This document shows positions 36,675 to 46,400 of a stretch of 64,000 bases of DNA, piece by piece. Each line of letters starts with the position of its first letter. The stretch's first letter is position 1. The position numbers and the translations under genes were made by a program. The stretch covers positions 180,418 through 244,417 of the forward strand of contig MEDJ01000022.1 of the NCBI GenBank assembly GCA_001724025.1, in the 5' to 3' direction. The notes under the pieces were generated by a model, which saw only the letters and a program-made list of their open reading frames with translations, searched no databases and had not been told where the DNA came from. This stretch comes from Acidobacteria bacterium SCN 69-37 (GTDB lineage Bacteria; Acidobacteriota; Vicinamibacteria; Vicinamibacterales; SCN-69-37).

Positions 36675-37382
36675 TCAGGAATCCAGCCGATCCGGTCCTG
36701 AAATGGCGCACAGATCGCCAGCGATCAACGGCACACGCGGCAGGTCGCGAACCGCAGCCGCCGCGGCGATGAGTGTCTGCCTGGTTCGCGCCGGTAGTGT
36801 GTCGAGATCGCCGCCCTCGAAGAACGCCAGCGCCTTCAGGCTCTCGCTCGGCTGAAACGCCGAACCGAACATGAGTCTCGCCGCGGCCAGTGCCCTGTCG
36901 AGATGCACGCCGGACTCGACGAGCGCTGCAATATCCAGGTAGTCCTTCGCTTCGACACGCTGAAGCAGCACCTTGACCTTGTGTGCCAGCAGGTCGTCCG
37001 CCGACGCCACGCACAGCACGTCATCGTCGGTGAGATCCGGGCCCGCCACTCGACCACAGTCGATTCCCGCGAAAAACGACACCTTGACGGCGCTCCTGTC
37101 AGGAGCGCCGCTGGCGTGCATCAACACCGTCAGCGTATCCGGACGCTCCTGCAGTACGGTGGCCGTGCGGAGAGACGGACACGCATCAGCCAATGCCATC
37201 CGATCGAGGGGCTGGCTACTGAAGAAATCGAAGTCCACCGACACGCGATGTCCCAGACGTAGCGACACGGCCGTGCCGCCGTAGAGCACCCATCCCAGCG
37301 TCTTCAGGTCGCGAAGGGCGGGCCAGAGCGCCCGCTGACTTGCAGGCAGCACGTCGAGACGCGGCCGAAATCGTGCGGTCAT
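36675..37382 (-). CDS. AbiEii/AbiGii-type nucleotidyltransferase toxin
   Basis: This 235-residue protein belongs to the DNA polymerase beta-like nucleotidyltransferase group. The motif GGTAVSLRLGHRVSVDFDFF (about residue 35) gives the GG(T/S)...DxD site. ADDLLAHKVKVLLQRVEAKD (about 135) is the conserved second region. AbiEii toxins modify RNA with nucleotides and halt growth in type IV toxin-antitoxin or abortive-infection systems. ATG 37382 overlaps the upstream partner gene stop by four bases. The partner is a small protein unlike AbiEi. Confidence 0.86.
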   Translation of the reverse strand: MTARFRPRLDVLPASQRALWPALRDLKTLGWVLYGGTAVSLRLGHRVSVDFDFFSSQPLDRMALADACPSLRTATVLQERPDTLTVLMHASGAPDRSAVKVSFFAGIDCGRVAGPDLTDDDVLCVASADDLLAHKVKVLLQRVEAKDYLDIAALVESGVHLDRALAAARLMFGSAFQPSESLKALAFFEGGDLDTLPARTRQTLIAAAAAVRDLPRVPLIAGDLCAISGPDRLDS

Positions 37383-37669
37383 CCCACCCGGCGCCCGGGC
37401 AACGGTGGCACGGCGCCCGGCGTGGCCATGCCCAATCGATAGTGCCAGTAGGTCCACGAGCGAGCGTCGAGTTGGCCGGCCTCCGCGCCGCGGAGCACCT
37501 CGCGCAGGTCGTCGTCACCGACGGCCTTCACCATCGTCTGCACGTCATCGTAGTCGCCAATGTTCATGACCTGGGCGATCACACGCGCGGGCGTCACTGC
37601 AGCCTCCTCCGGTGTCTTCCACCAGATGTATTTCGAGGCCAACCGCTGCACTACCTCATGTCTGGACAT
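37379..37669 (-). CDS. Small partner of the AbiEii-like toxin (probable antitoxin)
   Basis: This is a 96-residue protein with no recognised fold name. It contains VVQRLASKYIWWKTPEEAAV and RVIAQVMNIGDYDDVQTMVK, a composition shared by small genes that often precede AbiEii-like genes, and ends SWTYWHYRLGMATPGAVPPL. It is translated with the toxin through an ATGA overlap. AbiEi antitoxins are usually longer and have a winged helix; this one does not, so the pair may be a variant. The role is inferred from position. Confidence 0.65.
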   Translation of the reverse strand: MSRHEVVQRLASKYIWWKTPEEAAVTPARVIAQVMNIGDYDDVQTMVKAVGDDDLREVLRGAEAGQLDARSWTYWHYRLGMATPGAVPPLPGRRVG

Positions 37670-37817
37670 CGTGCATCACCATTTTACCGCGCCCCGCGCC
37701 GCCGATGGTACGGGATCCCGCGCGCGAGCGTGCTCGATCGCGCCATGCCGTCCAACGGCGTCCCCGGTCTCGCACATGCTGGCCGTAACAGCGCCGGGCA
37801 TGGCTATGTCATGCCGA

Positions 37818-37962
37818 TCGAAGGGCGTGTCCGACACGAACCGGCGCGCGGTTCTATTCGCTGACGCCGACCGGACGCAAACAACTGCGGGCCGAAGCCA
37901 ATCGCTGGAAACTGCTCACGAAGGCCGTGGCCCGCGTGATGCGACCCGTGCGGGCGAAATAG
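37818..37962 (+). pseudogene. PadR-like regulator remnant with frameshift
   Basis: The stretch SKGVSDTNRRA in one frame and RFYSLTPTGRKQLRAEA in the next give the PadR C-terminal consensus. They are joined at a GCGCGCG run (about 37844-37850) where a frame change is needed. It ends at TAG 37960. Upstream HGY-like coding traces are not reliable. It precedes the second ADOP remnant. Confidence 0.5.
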
Positions 37963-37995
37963 CGATCGGGATTGGAGACAGGAAGGGCCTGCCGC

Positions 37996-38023
37996 CCGCA
38001 GGGGCTGAAGCCCCTGCGCTCCG
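37996..38023. repeat. REP-like hairpin
   Basis: GCAGGGGC-TGAA-GCCCCTGC followed by GCTCCG belongs to the family of GGGGCTGAAGCCCC hairpins also seen at 38311, 46553, 46614, 47301 and 47332. Confidence 0.6.
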
Positions 38024-38094
38024 TACGAACGAGCCCACGGACAGGCGTAGGGGCCGCCCCCTGTATCGGCCCGGAATGGACAGGGTCCACCACG

Positions 38095-38310
38095 ATGCAC
38101 GATGACGACGCGCGCGATGAGCTGCAGGCGCACCTCGACATGCAGGCGGAGCAACTCGAGGCCATGGGACGGTCGCGCGAGGAGGCAGCGCGCGAAGCGC
38201 GGTTGCGCTTCGGAAACCCACTCGCGACACTCGAGGCCATCGACGGCCGGCAGTCGCGCGAGAGCTGCGCGCGGAATGAGCGCAGGAGCGGGGTGCGGTT
38301 GGGAGGAGTC
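38095..38310 (+). pseudogene. ADOP permease remnant, N-terminal prefix only
   Basis: The translation DDDARDELQAHLDMQAEQLE then SREEAAREARLRFGN matches the prefix domain of ADOP permeases (a short helical region before the first membrane segment). The frame continues to 38340, but after about residue 60 the sequence becomes a REP hairpin and no membrane domain follows. With the PadR remnant upstream it marks a second decayed ADOP locus. Confidence 0.58.
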
Positions 38311-38337
38311 TCCCCGGAGCTGAAGCCCCGGGCTCCG
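38311..38337. repeat. REP-like hairpin
   Basis: TCCCCGGAGCTGAAGCCCCG then GGCTCCG is an imperfect member of the GGGGCTGAAGCCCC family. A partial copy, CCGGGCTCCG, follows at 38361-38370. Confidence 0.55.
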
Positions 38338-38386
38338 TAGGACCTCGAGACGTCAGCAGTCCGGGCTCCGAAGAACGGCGCGAGCT

Positions 38387-39376
38387 TCAGCGACGCGCAG
38401 TGACGGGAGCGGGCAGAGCTTCGCCTCGGGCCGCGGCGGCGATGATCTGCCGTGCTTCGTCCGTGGCGGACGCGAGGGTCCGTGCGCCGTCGACCAGACG
38501 GGACGCCAGATCCATCAGCCGCTCGGCCGTGAGCGATCCCATCTCGGCTTCCTCGGGAACTGCCACGCCACGACGCGCAGCAATCTCGCGATCCCACGCT
38601 TCGCGCACCTGCTGCCAGTAGGCCGCTGTCGCCTGCCAGTACCGATCGGCTGATGCCACATCGAAGGCGGTCGATCGCGTGTAGGTATTAAGGACGACCT
38701 CGTGGACGAACGTCGTATCCACGCCATCCTTCATCCCGCGCTTGGCGTTGTCCTGCTCGTGGACCCAGCCGCCCGGCGTGATCGCATGACGATTCGTGCC
38801 GATGTAATGGTCGTACACCGGGTGCCGGACGGCGTCGCGGCGTGCCAGCGGCCGCCGCGTCTCGTCGCTCGTCCACCGCGCGACACCCCCGTCGTATTCC
38901 CAGCGTCCCAGGCCGCCATACCGCGGGGAATCATCGGTCTGCCACACGGTCTGCGCCCAGCGGCCCGTCCGCCCGTCGGCCGGCACGTCCTGCAGCGTCC
39001 AGTGACCGGCGCGATCGTAGACGAGCACCGACGCCGGCTCGTACTCCCAGTCCTGGCGCCAGTGCTTGACGATCATGCCGCCACCGACCACGAGCATGTG
39101 CTGGAGCCGGATCACGCGGCCCGTGTCTTCCGCCACACGGACGACCTCGTGCCCGCCCGAGACCTTCGGCTCGAGCGGCTCGTAGCCGTTTACGAAAGGC
39201 ACCGTCTCGCGCATGTCGAACCTGACCGTGAAGTCACCGGTCATGGCCAGGATCGCCTGACGATCGCGCTCGAACGTGTCGTCGTCTCCGGGCCCGGCCC
39301 AGGCCGCGGCCGGACCACCCATCATGATGACGGCCGCCAATGTCGCTGTCACGCACCAGGCATGCACTGACGTCAT
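38387..39376 (-). CDS. DUF6607 family secreted protein
   Basis: This is a 329-residue exported protein with a signal peptide (MTSVHAWCVTATLAAVIMMG). ILAMTGDFTVRFDMRETVPF, SGGHEVVRVAEDTGRVIRLQ and HWRQDWEYEPASVLVYDRAG are typical of DUF6607. Its role is unknown. The family is often found beside heme or iron TonB receptors, as here. ATG 39376 at the signal peptide is chosen over an upstream in-frame ATG. It follows the 70-residue gene by eight bases. Confidence 0.83.
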   Translation of the reverse strand: MTSVHAWCVTATLAAVIMMGGPAAAWAGPGDDDTFERDRQAILAMTGDFTVRFDMRETVPFVNGYEPLEPKVSGGHEVVRVAEDTGRVIRLQHMLVVGGGMIVKHWRQDWEYEPASVLVYDRAGHWTLQDVPADGRTGRWAQTVWQTDDSPRYGGLGRWEYDGGVARWTSDETRRPLARRDAVRHPVYDHYIGTNRHAITPGGWVHEQDNAKRGMKDGVDTTFVHEVVLNTYTRSTAFDVASADRYWQATAAYWQQVREAWDREIAARRGVAVPEEAEMGSLTAERLMDLASRLVDGARTLASATDEARQIIAAAARGEALPAPVTARR

Positions 39377-39384
39377 GATCGCCC

Positions 39385-39597
39385 TCAATGCGTGACGTCG
39401 GCCGCCGAGGCCGCGTCGGTGACCGAGTGTCGCGCGCGCGCCATCAGGCGCCACACCGTGTCGAATTCCTCGGCGTCGAGCGTCACCACCACGCGACCGA
39501 AGCCGAGGTGCACGCCCCCCTGACCACAGCGCGAGATGAAGAATCGCTGCCGCTCGTCCATCAGATCATCCTGTCCGTCGTCGTGCAGATCGGCCAT
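39385..39597 (-). CDS. Small protein of the heme-receptor operon
   Basis: This is a 70-residue protein of unknown function. RCGQGGVHLGFGRVVVTLDA then EEFDTVWRLMARA suggests a compact alpha/beta domain with possible metal or heme contacts (Cys, His). It lies between the TonB receptor and DUF6607 genes, 23 and 8 bases away, so all three are likely co-transcribed. Confidence 0.62.
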   Translation of the reverse strand: MADLHDDGQDDLMDERQRFFISRCGQGGVHLGFGRVVVTLDAEEFDTVWRLMARARHSVTDAASAADVTH

Positions 39598-39620
39598 CGT
39601 TCGTGTACTCCAGAGGAGAG

Positions 39621-41894
39621 TCACCAGCCGTAGCCGAGCGACACGACGCCGCTGATGCCGGGGCTGGTATACCGTGCAATCGCGGGATCGGCGGCGGCGC
39701 GGCCGCGGACCGATGCCCACTCGTAATAGGTGGCGTTCGTGAGGTTCAGGATGCCGGCGCGCAGCACCACGTCCCGCTGCACCTGCATCCACGCCGTCAC
39801 ATCGACGACCGCGTAGGCCGAGGGCGTGAAGTCGCCGGCGTTGACGCGATCGACCGACTGGCCGTGCGCACCGCGCAGCACGGCCTCGCCGCCCCAACGC
39901 CTGGAGGCGTGATCGAACTGCACGCCAATCGCGCCCTGATCCGGGGCGATCGACGTCAACGGCTGGTCCTCGTCACCCGAAACATCGTGGCCGCGAATCA
40001 CGGCGTAGCTCGCGCGCAGGCGCAGCGTATCCGACACCACCGCGTCGGCCTGGAGCTCGACGCCACGGATCGTGACAGCGGCCAGGTTCTCGTTCCGGAA
40101 CTCGAGCAGCCCGGTTGCCGGGTTCACCCCGAGCGTGGCCAGATCGATGAAGTCGTCATAGAGATTGACGAACCCCGTTGCCCCGAGACTGAGACGACGA
40201 TCGCCGCCGCGGACGCCGAACTCGAAGCTATCGCTCGTCTCGGCGCGCAGATCCGGATTGGGCAGCGCCGTATAGCGGCCCTGAAGATTGGTGAACCCGC
40301 TGTTGATCGCGTTATAGGACGGTGCGCGGAATCCGCCGGCGTACTGCGCGTGGAACGTCACACGATCGCCCGCGTCGACCGTCACGCCAATCTTCGACGA
40401 CAGCGCACCCGCCGAGAAGTCTTCGGGCACCGGGTTGAAGCTGTCCAGGTAGATGCGATCGTCCTGATCGGCATCCAGCGAGAACCTGTCGTATCGCAGG
40501 CCCGGCAGCAGACGTACGGCGCCAATGCGCAGGTCGCCCTGGACGTAGGCGCCGCTCTGCGTCACGTCGCTCAGCGGGAAGTATTTCGTCGGCAGCGGCG
40601 ACGTTGGCGGCGCCGGCACGACGACGCCGGTGGCCGCGTCGACGTCGGTGCGATCACGCAACACGTCGAACCGATCGCGCGACACCGCGGCGCCGTAGGT
40701 CATCAACAGCGTCCCGCCAGCGGGCGTGAACGCCTGGCGCGCCTGCACCGCCGCGCCGAACCCATGCTGGCTGTAGTCGATCGATCCTTCCCTGTCGATC
40801 GTCGTCGCGCCCGCCCGCACCTCGTTGATGACCTGTGACTGATCGGTGTGCTGCAGGTACGCGTTCCAGTGCCAGCCCACCAGGCTGCCCCGGCCCGGCA
40901 GGTCGTGAGCGATCGAGTACCGCTGGCGTCGCATCCGGTCCCGCGCCATGACGTTCGAGACCTGGGTGACGGACGGACCGGACACCACGGCCCCCTGCGA
41001 TGTGAAGGCGTGCGTGTCGATGTCACTGTCCGTGACTTCGACCGTGCCGCGCAGTCGCTGGCCGGGCGTCGGCGTGACCACCAGGCGCCCCAGCACCTGC
41101 GTCGATGTCCGATCCTGATCGTTCGGCGCCGTACGCGTCGCGTCTTCCGTGCGGACGGTGCCGCGGTTGGCGAGCGCGTGTCCAAACCCGCGGCTGACGA
41201 AGAGCGAGGCCTGCGCCCGGTCGCGGCCGCCGGCGATCACCACGTTGCCGCTGGTCCCACGCGTGCGGCCGTCGAATACGGCCTTTCCCGCCACGCGGAC
41301 GGACCGGCCGCGCAGATAGTCCGTCGGATCCTTCGTGAAGAACGACACGACGCCGCCAAGCGCGTCGCTGCCGTAGAGCGACGACGCCGCGCCGCGCACG
41401 ATCTCGGCACTCGCGAGCGTGTCGAGATCGAGGGCAATCTGGTGCATGTTGAACGGCCCGAAATCGTACTGTTCGGCCGTCTTCACCCCGTCGATCTGCG
41501 TCATGACGCGATTGCCGCCGATGCCGCGGATGTTGAATCCGTTCAGGCCGACGCCCGTCGGGTTGGTCTCGACGTACACGCCGGGCTCGAACTTCACCAG
41601 GTCGGCAATCGATTCGACCAGGCGGCGCTCGACGGCCGCGGCGTCGATCACCGAGATCGTGCCGGGGGTCTCGCGCACCGACGATGGGCTCAGTGTGGCG
41701 CTGACGGTGACCGTATCGAGATACCGCGGGGGTTCCTCGGTGTCGTCGGACGAGGTGGCGGGCGCCGACGTGGGTGGTGGGGCAGGCTGTTGGGCGACCG
41801 CCGGACGGACGGCGCCCAGGCCGAGCACGAGCGATGCCGTGATGATGGCAGAGCCGGCCCCCACGCACCGGCGGTGCATTCCCTGTAACGACAT
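39621..41894 (-). CDS. TonB-dependent heme/hemoglobin-type receptor
   Basis: This 757-residue outer-membrane receptor has a signal peptide, a TonB box-like stretch (DTVTVSATLS) and a plug with NGFNIRGIGGNRVMTQIDGV. Its long beta-barrel ends in SGVVSLGYGW. The motifs FRAP (in GGFRAPSYN) and NPDL (in PNPDLRAETSDSFE) are the pair found in bacterial heme receptors. It probably takes up heme or a hemoprotein. It heads a three-gene unit with a small protein and DUF6607. No clear Fur box is seen upstream. Confidence 0.85.
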   Translation of the reverse strand: MSLQGMHRRCVGAGSAIITASLVLGLGAVRPAVAQQPAPPPTSAPATSSDDTEEPPRYLDTVTVSATLSPSSVRETPGTISVIDAAAVERRLVESIADLVKFEPGVYVETNPTGVGLNGFNIRGIGGNRVMTQIDGVKTAEQYDFGPFNMHQIALDLDTLASAEIVRGAASSLYGSDALGGVVSFFTKDPTDYLRGRSVRVAGKAVFDGRTRGTSGNVVIAGGRDRAQASLFVSRGFGHALANRGTVRTEDATRTAPNDQDRTSTQVLGRLVVTPTPGQRLRGTVEVTDSDIDTHAFTSQGAVVSGPSVTQVSNVMARDRMRRQRYSIAHDLPGRGSLVGWHWNAYLQHTDQSQVINEVRAGATTIDREGSIDYSQHGFGAAVQARQAFTPAGGTLLMTYGAAVSRDRFDVLRDRTDVDAATGVVVPAPPTSPLPTKYFPLSDVTQSGAYVQGDLRIGAVRLLPGLRYDRFSLDADQDDRIYLDSFNPVPEDFSAGALSSKIGVTVDAGDRVTFHAQYAGGFRAPSYNAINSGFTNLQGRYTALPNPDLRAETSDSFEFGVRGGDRRLSLGATGFVNLYDDFIDLATLGVNPATGLLEFRNENLAAVTIRGVELQADAVVSDTLRLRASYAVIRGHDVSGDEDQPLTSIAPDQGAIGVQFDHASRRWGGEAVLRGAHGQSVDRVNAGDFTPSAYAVVDVTAWMQVQRDVVLRAGILNLTNATYYEWASVRGRAAADPAIARYTSPGISGVVSLGYGW

Positions 41895-42224
41895 TGGGGC
41901 CTCACTTCGACTTGGACGGTCGCCTTAACGCGATTCGTCTCACTAGAAGGCCATCGTATTGAGCTAACTCGGACCTGTCAAGTCGGCTTTCGAGACAGTC
42001 AATCCAACACGGGTTGGCTCCCGCGCCGACGACCGTGCACCGGGCTGACGCCCGCGCGGCCGTCCTGCCGGCGGTGCCCGTCCCTCGTGCAGGGGCCGGG
42101 CCGTCCCCTGTGCCAACCCTGTCGCCCTGCCCCGTCCGGCCGGCGCACTGAGCGTTCGTTCAGGTACTGGCGTAGTATCTAGCGGTCCGTCATACTTTCG
42201 CGTTCGTCGCGGCGGGAATACGCC
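41895..42224. other. Divergent promoter region, heme receptor to efflux operon
   Basis: About 330 bases without a gene separate the heme receptor (minus) from the efflux adaptor (plus). The only clear element is a TetR-type dyad at 42148-42163 (separate entry). Confidence 0.4.
42148..42163. promoter_or_regulatory. TetR/AcrR-like operator before the RND operon
   Basis: CTGAGCGTTCGTTCAG is a near-perfect dyad (TGAxCG-TT-CGxTCA), a pattern common for TetR-family repressors of efflux pumps. It lies about 60 bases before the adaptor start. No TetR gene is in the window near it. Confidence 0.4.
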
Positions 42225-43400
42225 ATGAATCAGTCCGGCCTCCGAGTGCACCGCGCGTTCGCGCGGCTCCTGATGGTGATGTCGTCCGCGCTGCTCGTCG
42301 GCGCGTGCTCGAGTGGCGGGCAGGTGCCGGCGCCGGCCACCGGCGGGGCGGGCCGCGGCGGCGGACCAGCCCCGGTGGTGGTGACGACCGCCACGGTCAT
42401 CGAGAAGTCGATGGCGGTCGAGGCGCGCGCCGTCGGCAACGTCGAGGCGTCGTCGTCGATCGCCGTCCGCTCGCAGGTATCAGGTGACCTGCTGAAGGTC
42501 GGCTTCACCGAGGGCCAGAACGTCACGGCAGGCCAGACGCTGTTCGTCCTCAACCCGCGGCAGTTCGAAGTGGCCGTGCAGCAGGCCGAGGCCGCGCTGG
42601 CCCGCAGCCGCGCGCAGGCCGATGGCATGGCCGTACAGGTGCGCCGCGCGGAGGAACTGTTCGCGCGACAGCTGCTCTCCAAGGCCGAGTACGACCAGTT
42701 GACCACGCAACTCGCCGTCTATCGCGCCTCGATCGAGGCAGACGAGGCCGCGCTCGCCAACGCCCGCCTCCAATTGCAGTACGCGACGATCACGGCGCCG
42801 GTCTCGGGCCGCACCGGGGCGCTGCTGGTCCATCCGGGCTCGCTCGTGCGCGCCAATGACGCCACGCCGCTCGTGATGATCAACCAGATGTCGCCGGCCT
42901 ACGTCAGCTTCGCCGTCCCGGCGCGCCTGCTGTCCCAGGTGCAGCGCGATCAGTCGCGCGGGGCGCTGCGCGTGCTGGCCGCACCCGCCGGCAGCGCAGA
43001 CGAGGCCGTCACCGGCACACTGAGCTTCATCGACAACGCCGTCGATCCGTCCACGGACACGATCCGGCTGAAAGCCACGTTCCCGAACCATGACCGGCAA
43101 CTCTGGGCCGGCGCGTTTGTCGACGTCACGCTGCAGCTGTCGATCGTGCCGGACGCCATTGTCGTCCCGAACGCGTCGGTGCAGGCCAGCCAGCAGGGCC
43201 AGTACGTGTACGTGATCAAGCCCGACGCCACGGCCGACGTGCGGCCCGTGACCGTGGCGTGGCAGGCCGGCAACGAGATCGTGATTCGCACCGGTCTCAC
43301 GCCTGGCGAGACCGTGGTGACCGACGGGCAGCTCCGCCTGACGCCAGGCGCGCGCGTGACGACGCAGTCTGCCGGCGAGCAGACAAGGACGGCCCCATGA
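42225..43400 (+). CDS. RND efflux periplasmic adaptor (membrane fusion protein)
   Basis: This 391-residue lipoprotein adaptor has a lipobox at LLVGAC (Cys about residue 28). A hairpin with FEVAVQQAEAALARSRAQAD and lipoyl halves is followed by ASIEADEAALANARLQLQYA and the beta-barrel segment VSGRTGALLVHPGSLV. It resembles MdtA/AcrA. It links the pump to an outer-membrane channel; no TolC gene is adjacent. The stop overlaps the pump start (ATGA). Confidence 0.91.
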   Translation: MNQSGLRVHRAFARLLMVMSSALLVGACSSGGQVPAPATGGAGRGGGPAPVVVTTATVIEKSMAVEARAVGNVEASSSIAVRSQVSGDLLKVGFTEGQNVTAGQTLFVLNPRQFEVAVQQAEAALARSRAQADGMAVQVRRAEELFARQLLSKAEYDQLTTQLAVYRASIEADEAALANARLQLQYATITAPVSGRTGALLVHPGSLVRANDATPLVMINQMSPAYVSFAVPARLLSQVQRDQSRGALRVLAAPAGSADEAVTGTLSFIDNAVDPSTDTIRLKATFPNHDRQLWAGAFVDVTLQLSIVPDAIVVPNASVQASQQGQYVYVIKPDATADVRPVTVAWQAGNEIVIRTGLTPGETVVTDGQLRLTPGARVTTQSAGEQTRTAP

Positions 43401-46400
43401 ACCTCTCGGCTCTCTTCATCAAGCGTCCGGTGACGACGACGCTGCTCCAGCTGTCGATCGTCATCTTCGGGATCATCGGGTATCGGGCGCTGGCGATCAG
43501 CGATCTGCCGGCCATCGACTTCCCGACGATCCAGGTCTCGGCGGCCCTGCCGGGTGCCAACCCGGAGACGATGGCGTCGGCCGTGGCCACGCCGCTCGAA
43601 AAACAGTTTTCGGCCATCGCGGGACTGTCGTCGATCAGCTCGACGAGTTACACGGGCAGCACGGCCATCACGCTCCAGTTCGACCTCGATCGCGACATCG
43701 ACGCGGCGGCGCAGGACGTGCAGCTCGCCATTTCGCGCACGCGCGGGCTGCCGCCCGACATGCGCGATCCGCCGTCGTTCCAGAAGGTCAATCCCGCCGA
43801 CTTCCCCATCCTGTTCCTGACCCTGAGCTCCGACACCCTGCCGCTCTCGGCGATCAACGAGTACGGCGAGACGAACATCGCGCAGCGCATCTCGACGGTG
43901 CGCGGCGTCGCACAGGTCAATATCTACGGGGCGCAGAAGCACGCCGTGCAGATCGACGTCGATCCGCGCCAGCTCGCGGCGCGCGATCTGGACATGGAAC
44001 AGATCGCCACGGCCATCAGCCGCAACAGCGTGAACCGGCCGACGGGCACGCTGTACGGCCCCGATCGCACGCTCGCGATCAAGACCGACGGCCAGCTGAT
44101 GGACGCCGAGGCCTTCCGGCCCCTCATCGTCAGTTACCGCGACGGTCGGCCGGTGCGGCTCGATGAAGTGGCGCGCGTCTACGACGGCGTCGAGAACGAC
44201 AAGCAGGCCAGCTGGTACAACGGCGCACGGAATCTGTCGATCTCGATCAACCGTCAGCCAGGCGCGAACACGGTGCAGACGGTCGATGCGATCAAGGCGA
44301 TGCTGCCGGCGATCCAGGCCCAGCTGCCGGCCGCGCTGACCCTGCAGGTCCGGCTCGACCGCTCGCAGTCGATCCGCGAGTCGATCCACGACATCCAGCT
44401 GACGCTGATCTTCACCGTCGTGCTCGTCGTTCTCGTCATTTTCCTGTTCCTGCGCAACGTCTCGGCCACGATCATCCCGAGCCTCGCGCTGCCCGCGTCG
44501 ATCGTCGGCACGTTCGCCGCGATGTACCTGCTCGGCTTCAGCCTCAACAACCTGTCGCTGATGGCGCTCACCCTCGCCGTCGGGTTCGTCGTCGACGACG
44601 CGATCGTGATGCTCGAGAACATCGTGCGTCACATGGAACACGGCATGAGCCCGCTCGAGGCGGCCCTCAAGGGCTCGCAGGAGATCGGCTTCACGATCAT
44701 CTCGATCACGCTCTCGCTCGTGGCGGTGTTCATCCCGATCCTCTTCATGGGCGGAATCGTCGGGCGCCTGCTCCACGAGTTCGCGGTGACGATGGGCGTG
44801 TCGATCCTGATCTCGGGGTTCGTCGCGCTGACGCTCACGCCGATGCTGGCGGCGCGGTTCCTGCGGCCGCCGACGACCGAACACGGCGCGCTCTACCTGG
44901 CCATCGAACGCGTGTTCGACGCCTCGCGCGACGCCTACGGCTGGCTGCTCCACAAGGCGATGGTCCATCGCGCCACGACGATGGGGATCTCGCTGCTGCT
45001 CGTGGGCGCGACATGGTACTGCTTCACGATCGTCCCGACGGGCTTCATCCCGAGCCAGGACATCGGCCAGATCAACGTGCAGACCGAGATGGCGCAGGGC
45101 CTGGGCTTCGAATCGCTCGTCGCCCACCAGCAGGCCGTGTCCGCCATCGTGCAGGACGATCCGAACGTGCAGTCGGTGACGTCGTCGGTCGGCGGCGGCT
45201 TCGGCGGATCGGCCGGGAACACGGGCCGCATGCAGGTCGAGCTGAAGCCGCGGGCCGAGCGCACGCTCTCGGCCGACGAGGTCATCGAGGCCCTGCGGCC
45301 GAAACTCGCGGGGATCCCGGGCGTGCGGGTGTTCATCACGAACCCTCCGGTCATCAACATCGGCGGCCGGCCGACCCGGGCGCCGTACCAGTTCACGCTA
45401 ACGGGTGGCGACACGGATGCGCTCTACGACGGCGCATTGCGCCTGGAGCAGCAGATGCAGGATCTGCCCGGGCTGAGCGACGTCTCGAGCGACCTGCTGC
45501 TGACCAATCCGCAGGTGGACGTGACGCTCGATCGCGCGCGCATGGCGGCCATCGGCCTGAACGCCGATCAGGTCGAGGGCGCGATGTTCAACGCGTTCAG
45601 TTCGCGCCAGGTGTCGCAGATCTACGCGCCGAACAACGCGTATCAGGTCATCCTGCGCGTGGCGCCCGAATACCAGCGCGATGCCTCGGCGCTCGATCTG
45701 GTTCACGTGCGCACGCCATCGGGCCAGCAGGTGCCGCTGTCGAGCCTCACGACCGCCACGTCCGGCGTCGGTCCGCTCGCCGTCAACCACACCGGCCAGC
45801 TCGCGTCCGTGACGATCTCGTTCAACACGCGGCCCGGCGTGTCGCTGGGCGACGCGGTCTCGCAGGTGCAGCAGGTCGCGACGTCGCTGCCGGCCTCGGT
45901 GACGACCAGCTTCCAGGGCGCTGCGCAGGCGTTCCAGGAATCGACGCGCGGCCTCGGCATCATCCTGCTGGCGGCCGTGCTCGTCATTTACATCGTGCTC
46001 GGCATCCTCTACGAGAGCTTCATCCATCCGCTGACGATTCTCTCGGGCCTGCCGGCGGCCGGCCTCGGCGCGCTGATCACGCTGTTGATTTTCGGAGTCG
46101 ATCTCAACATCTACGCGTTCGTCGGCATCATCATGCTCGTTGGTCTCGTGAAGAAGAACGGCATCATGATGATCGACTTCGCGATCGAGACGCAGCGCAA
46201 CGAGGGCAAGTCGCCGGCCGACGCGATGTACGAAGCCTGCCTCATCCGGTTCCGTCCCATCATGATGACGACGATGGCGGCGCTCGTCGGGACGCTGCCG
46301 ATCGCGCTCGGCCTGGGCGCCGGCGGCGAGTCGCGCCAGCCGCTCGGCCTGGCCGTCGTGGGCGGACTGCTCGTGTCGCAGACGCTGACGCTGTTCATCA

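Noticed and set aside
42950..45127. 725-codon open frame on the minus strand
   Set aside because: Antisense to the RND adaptor and pump genes; Arg/Asp/His-rich low-information composition and no domain.
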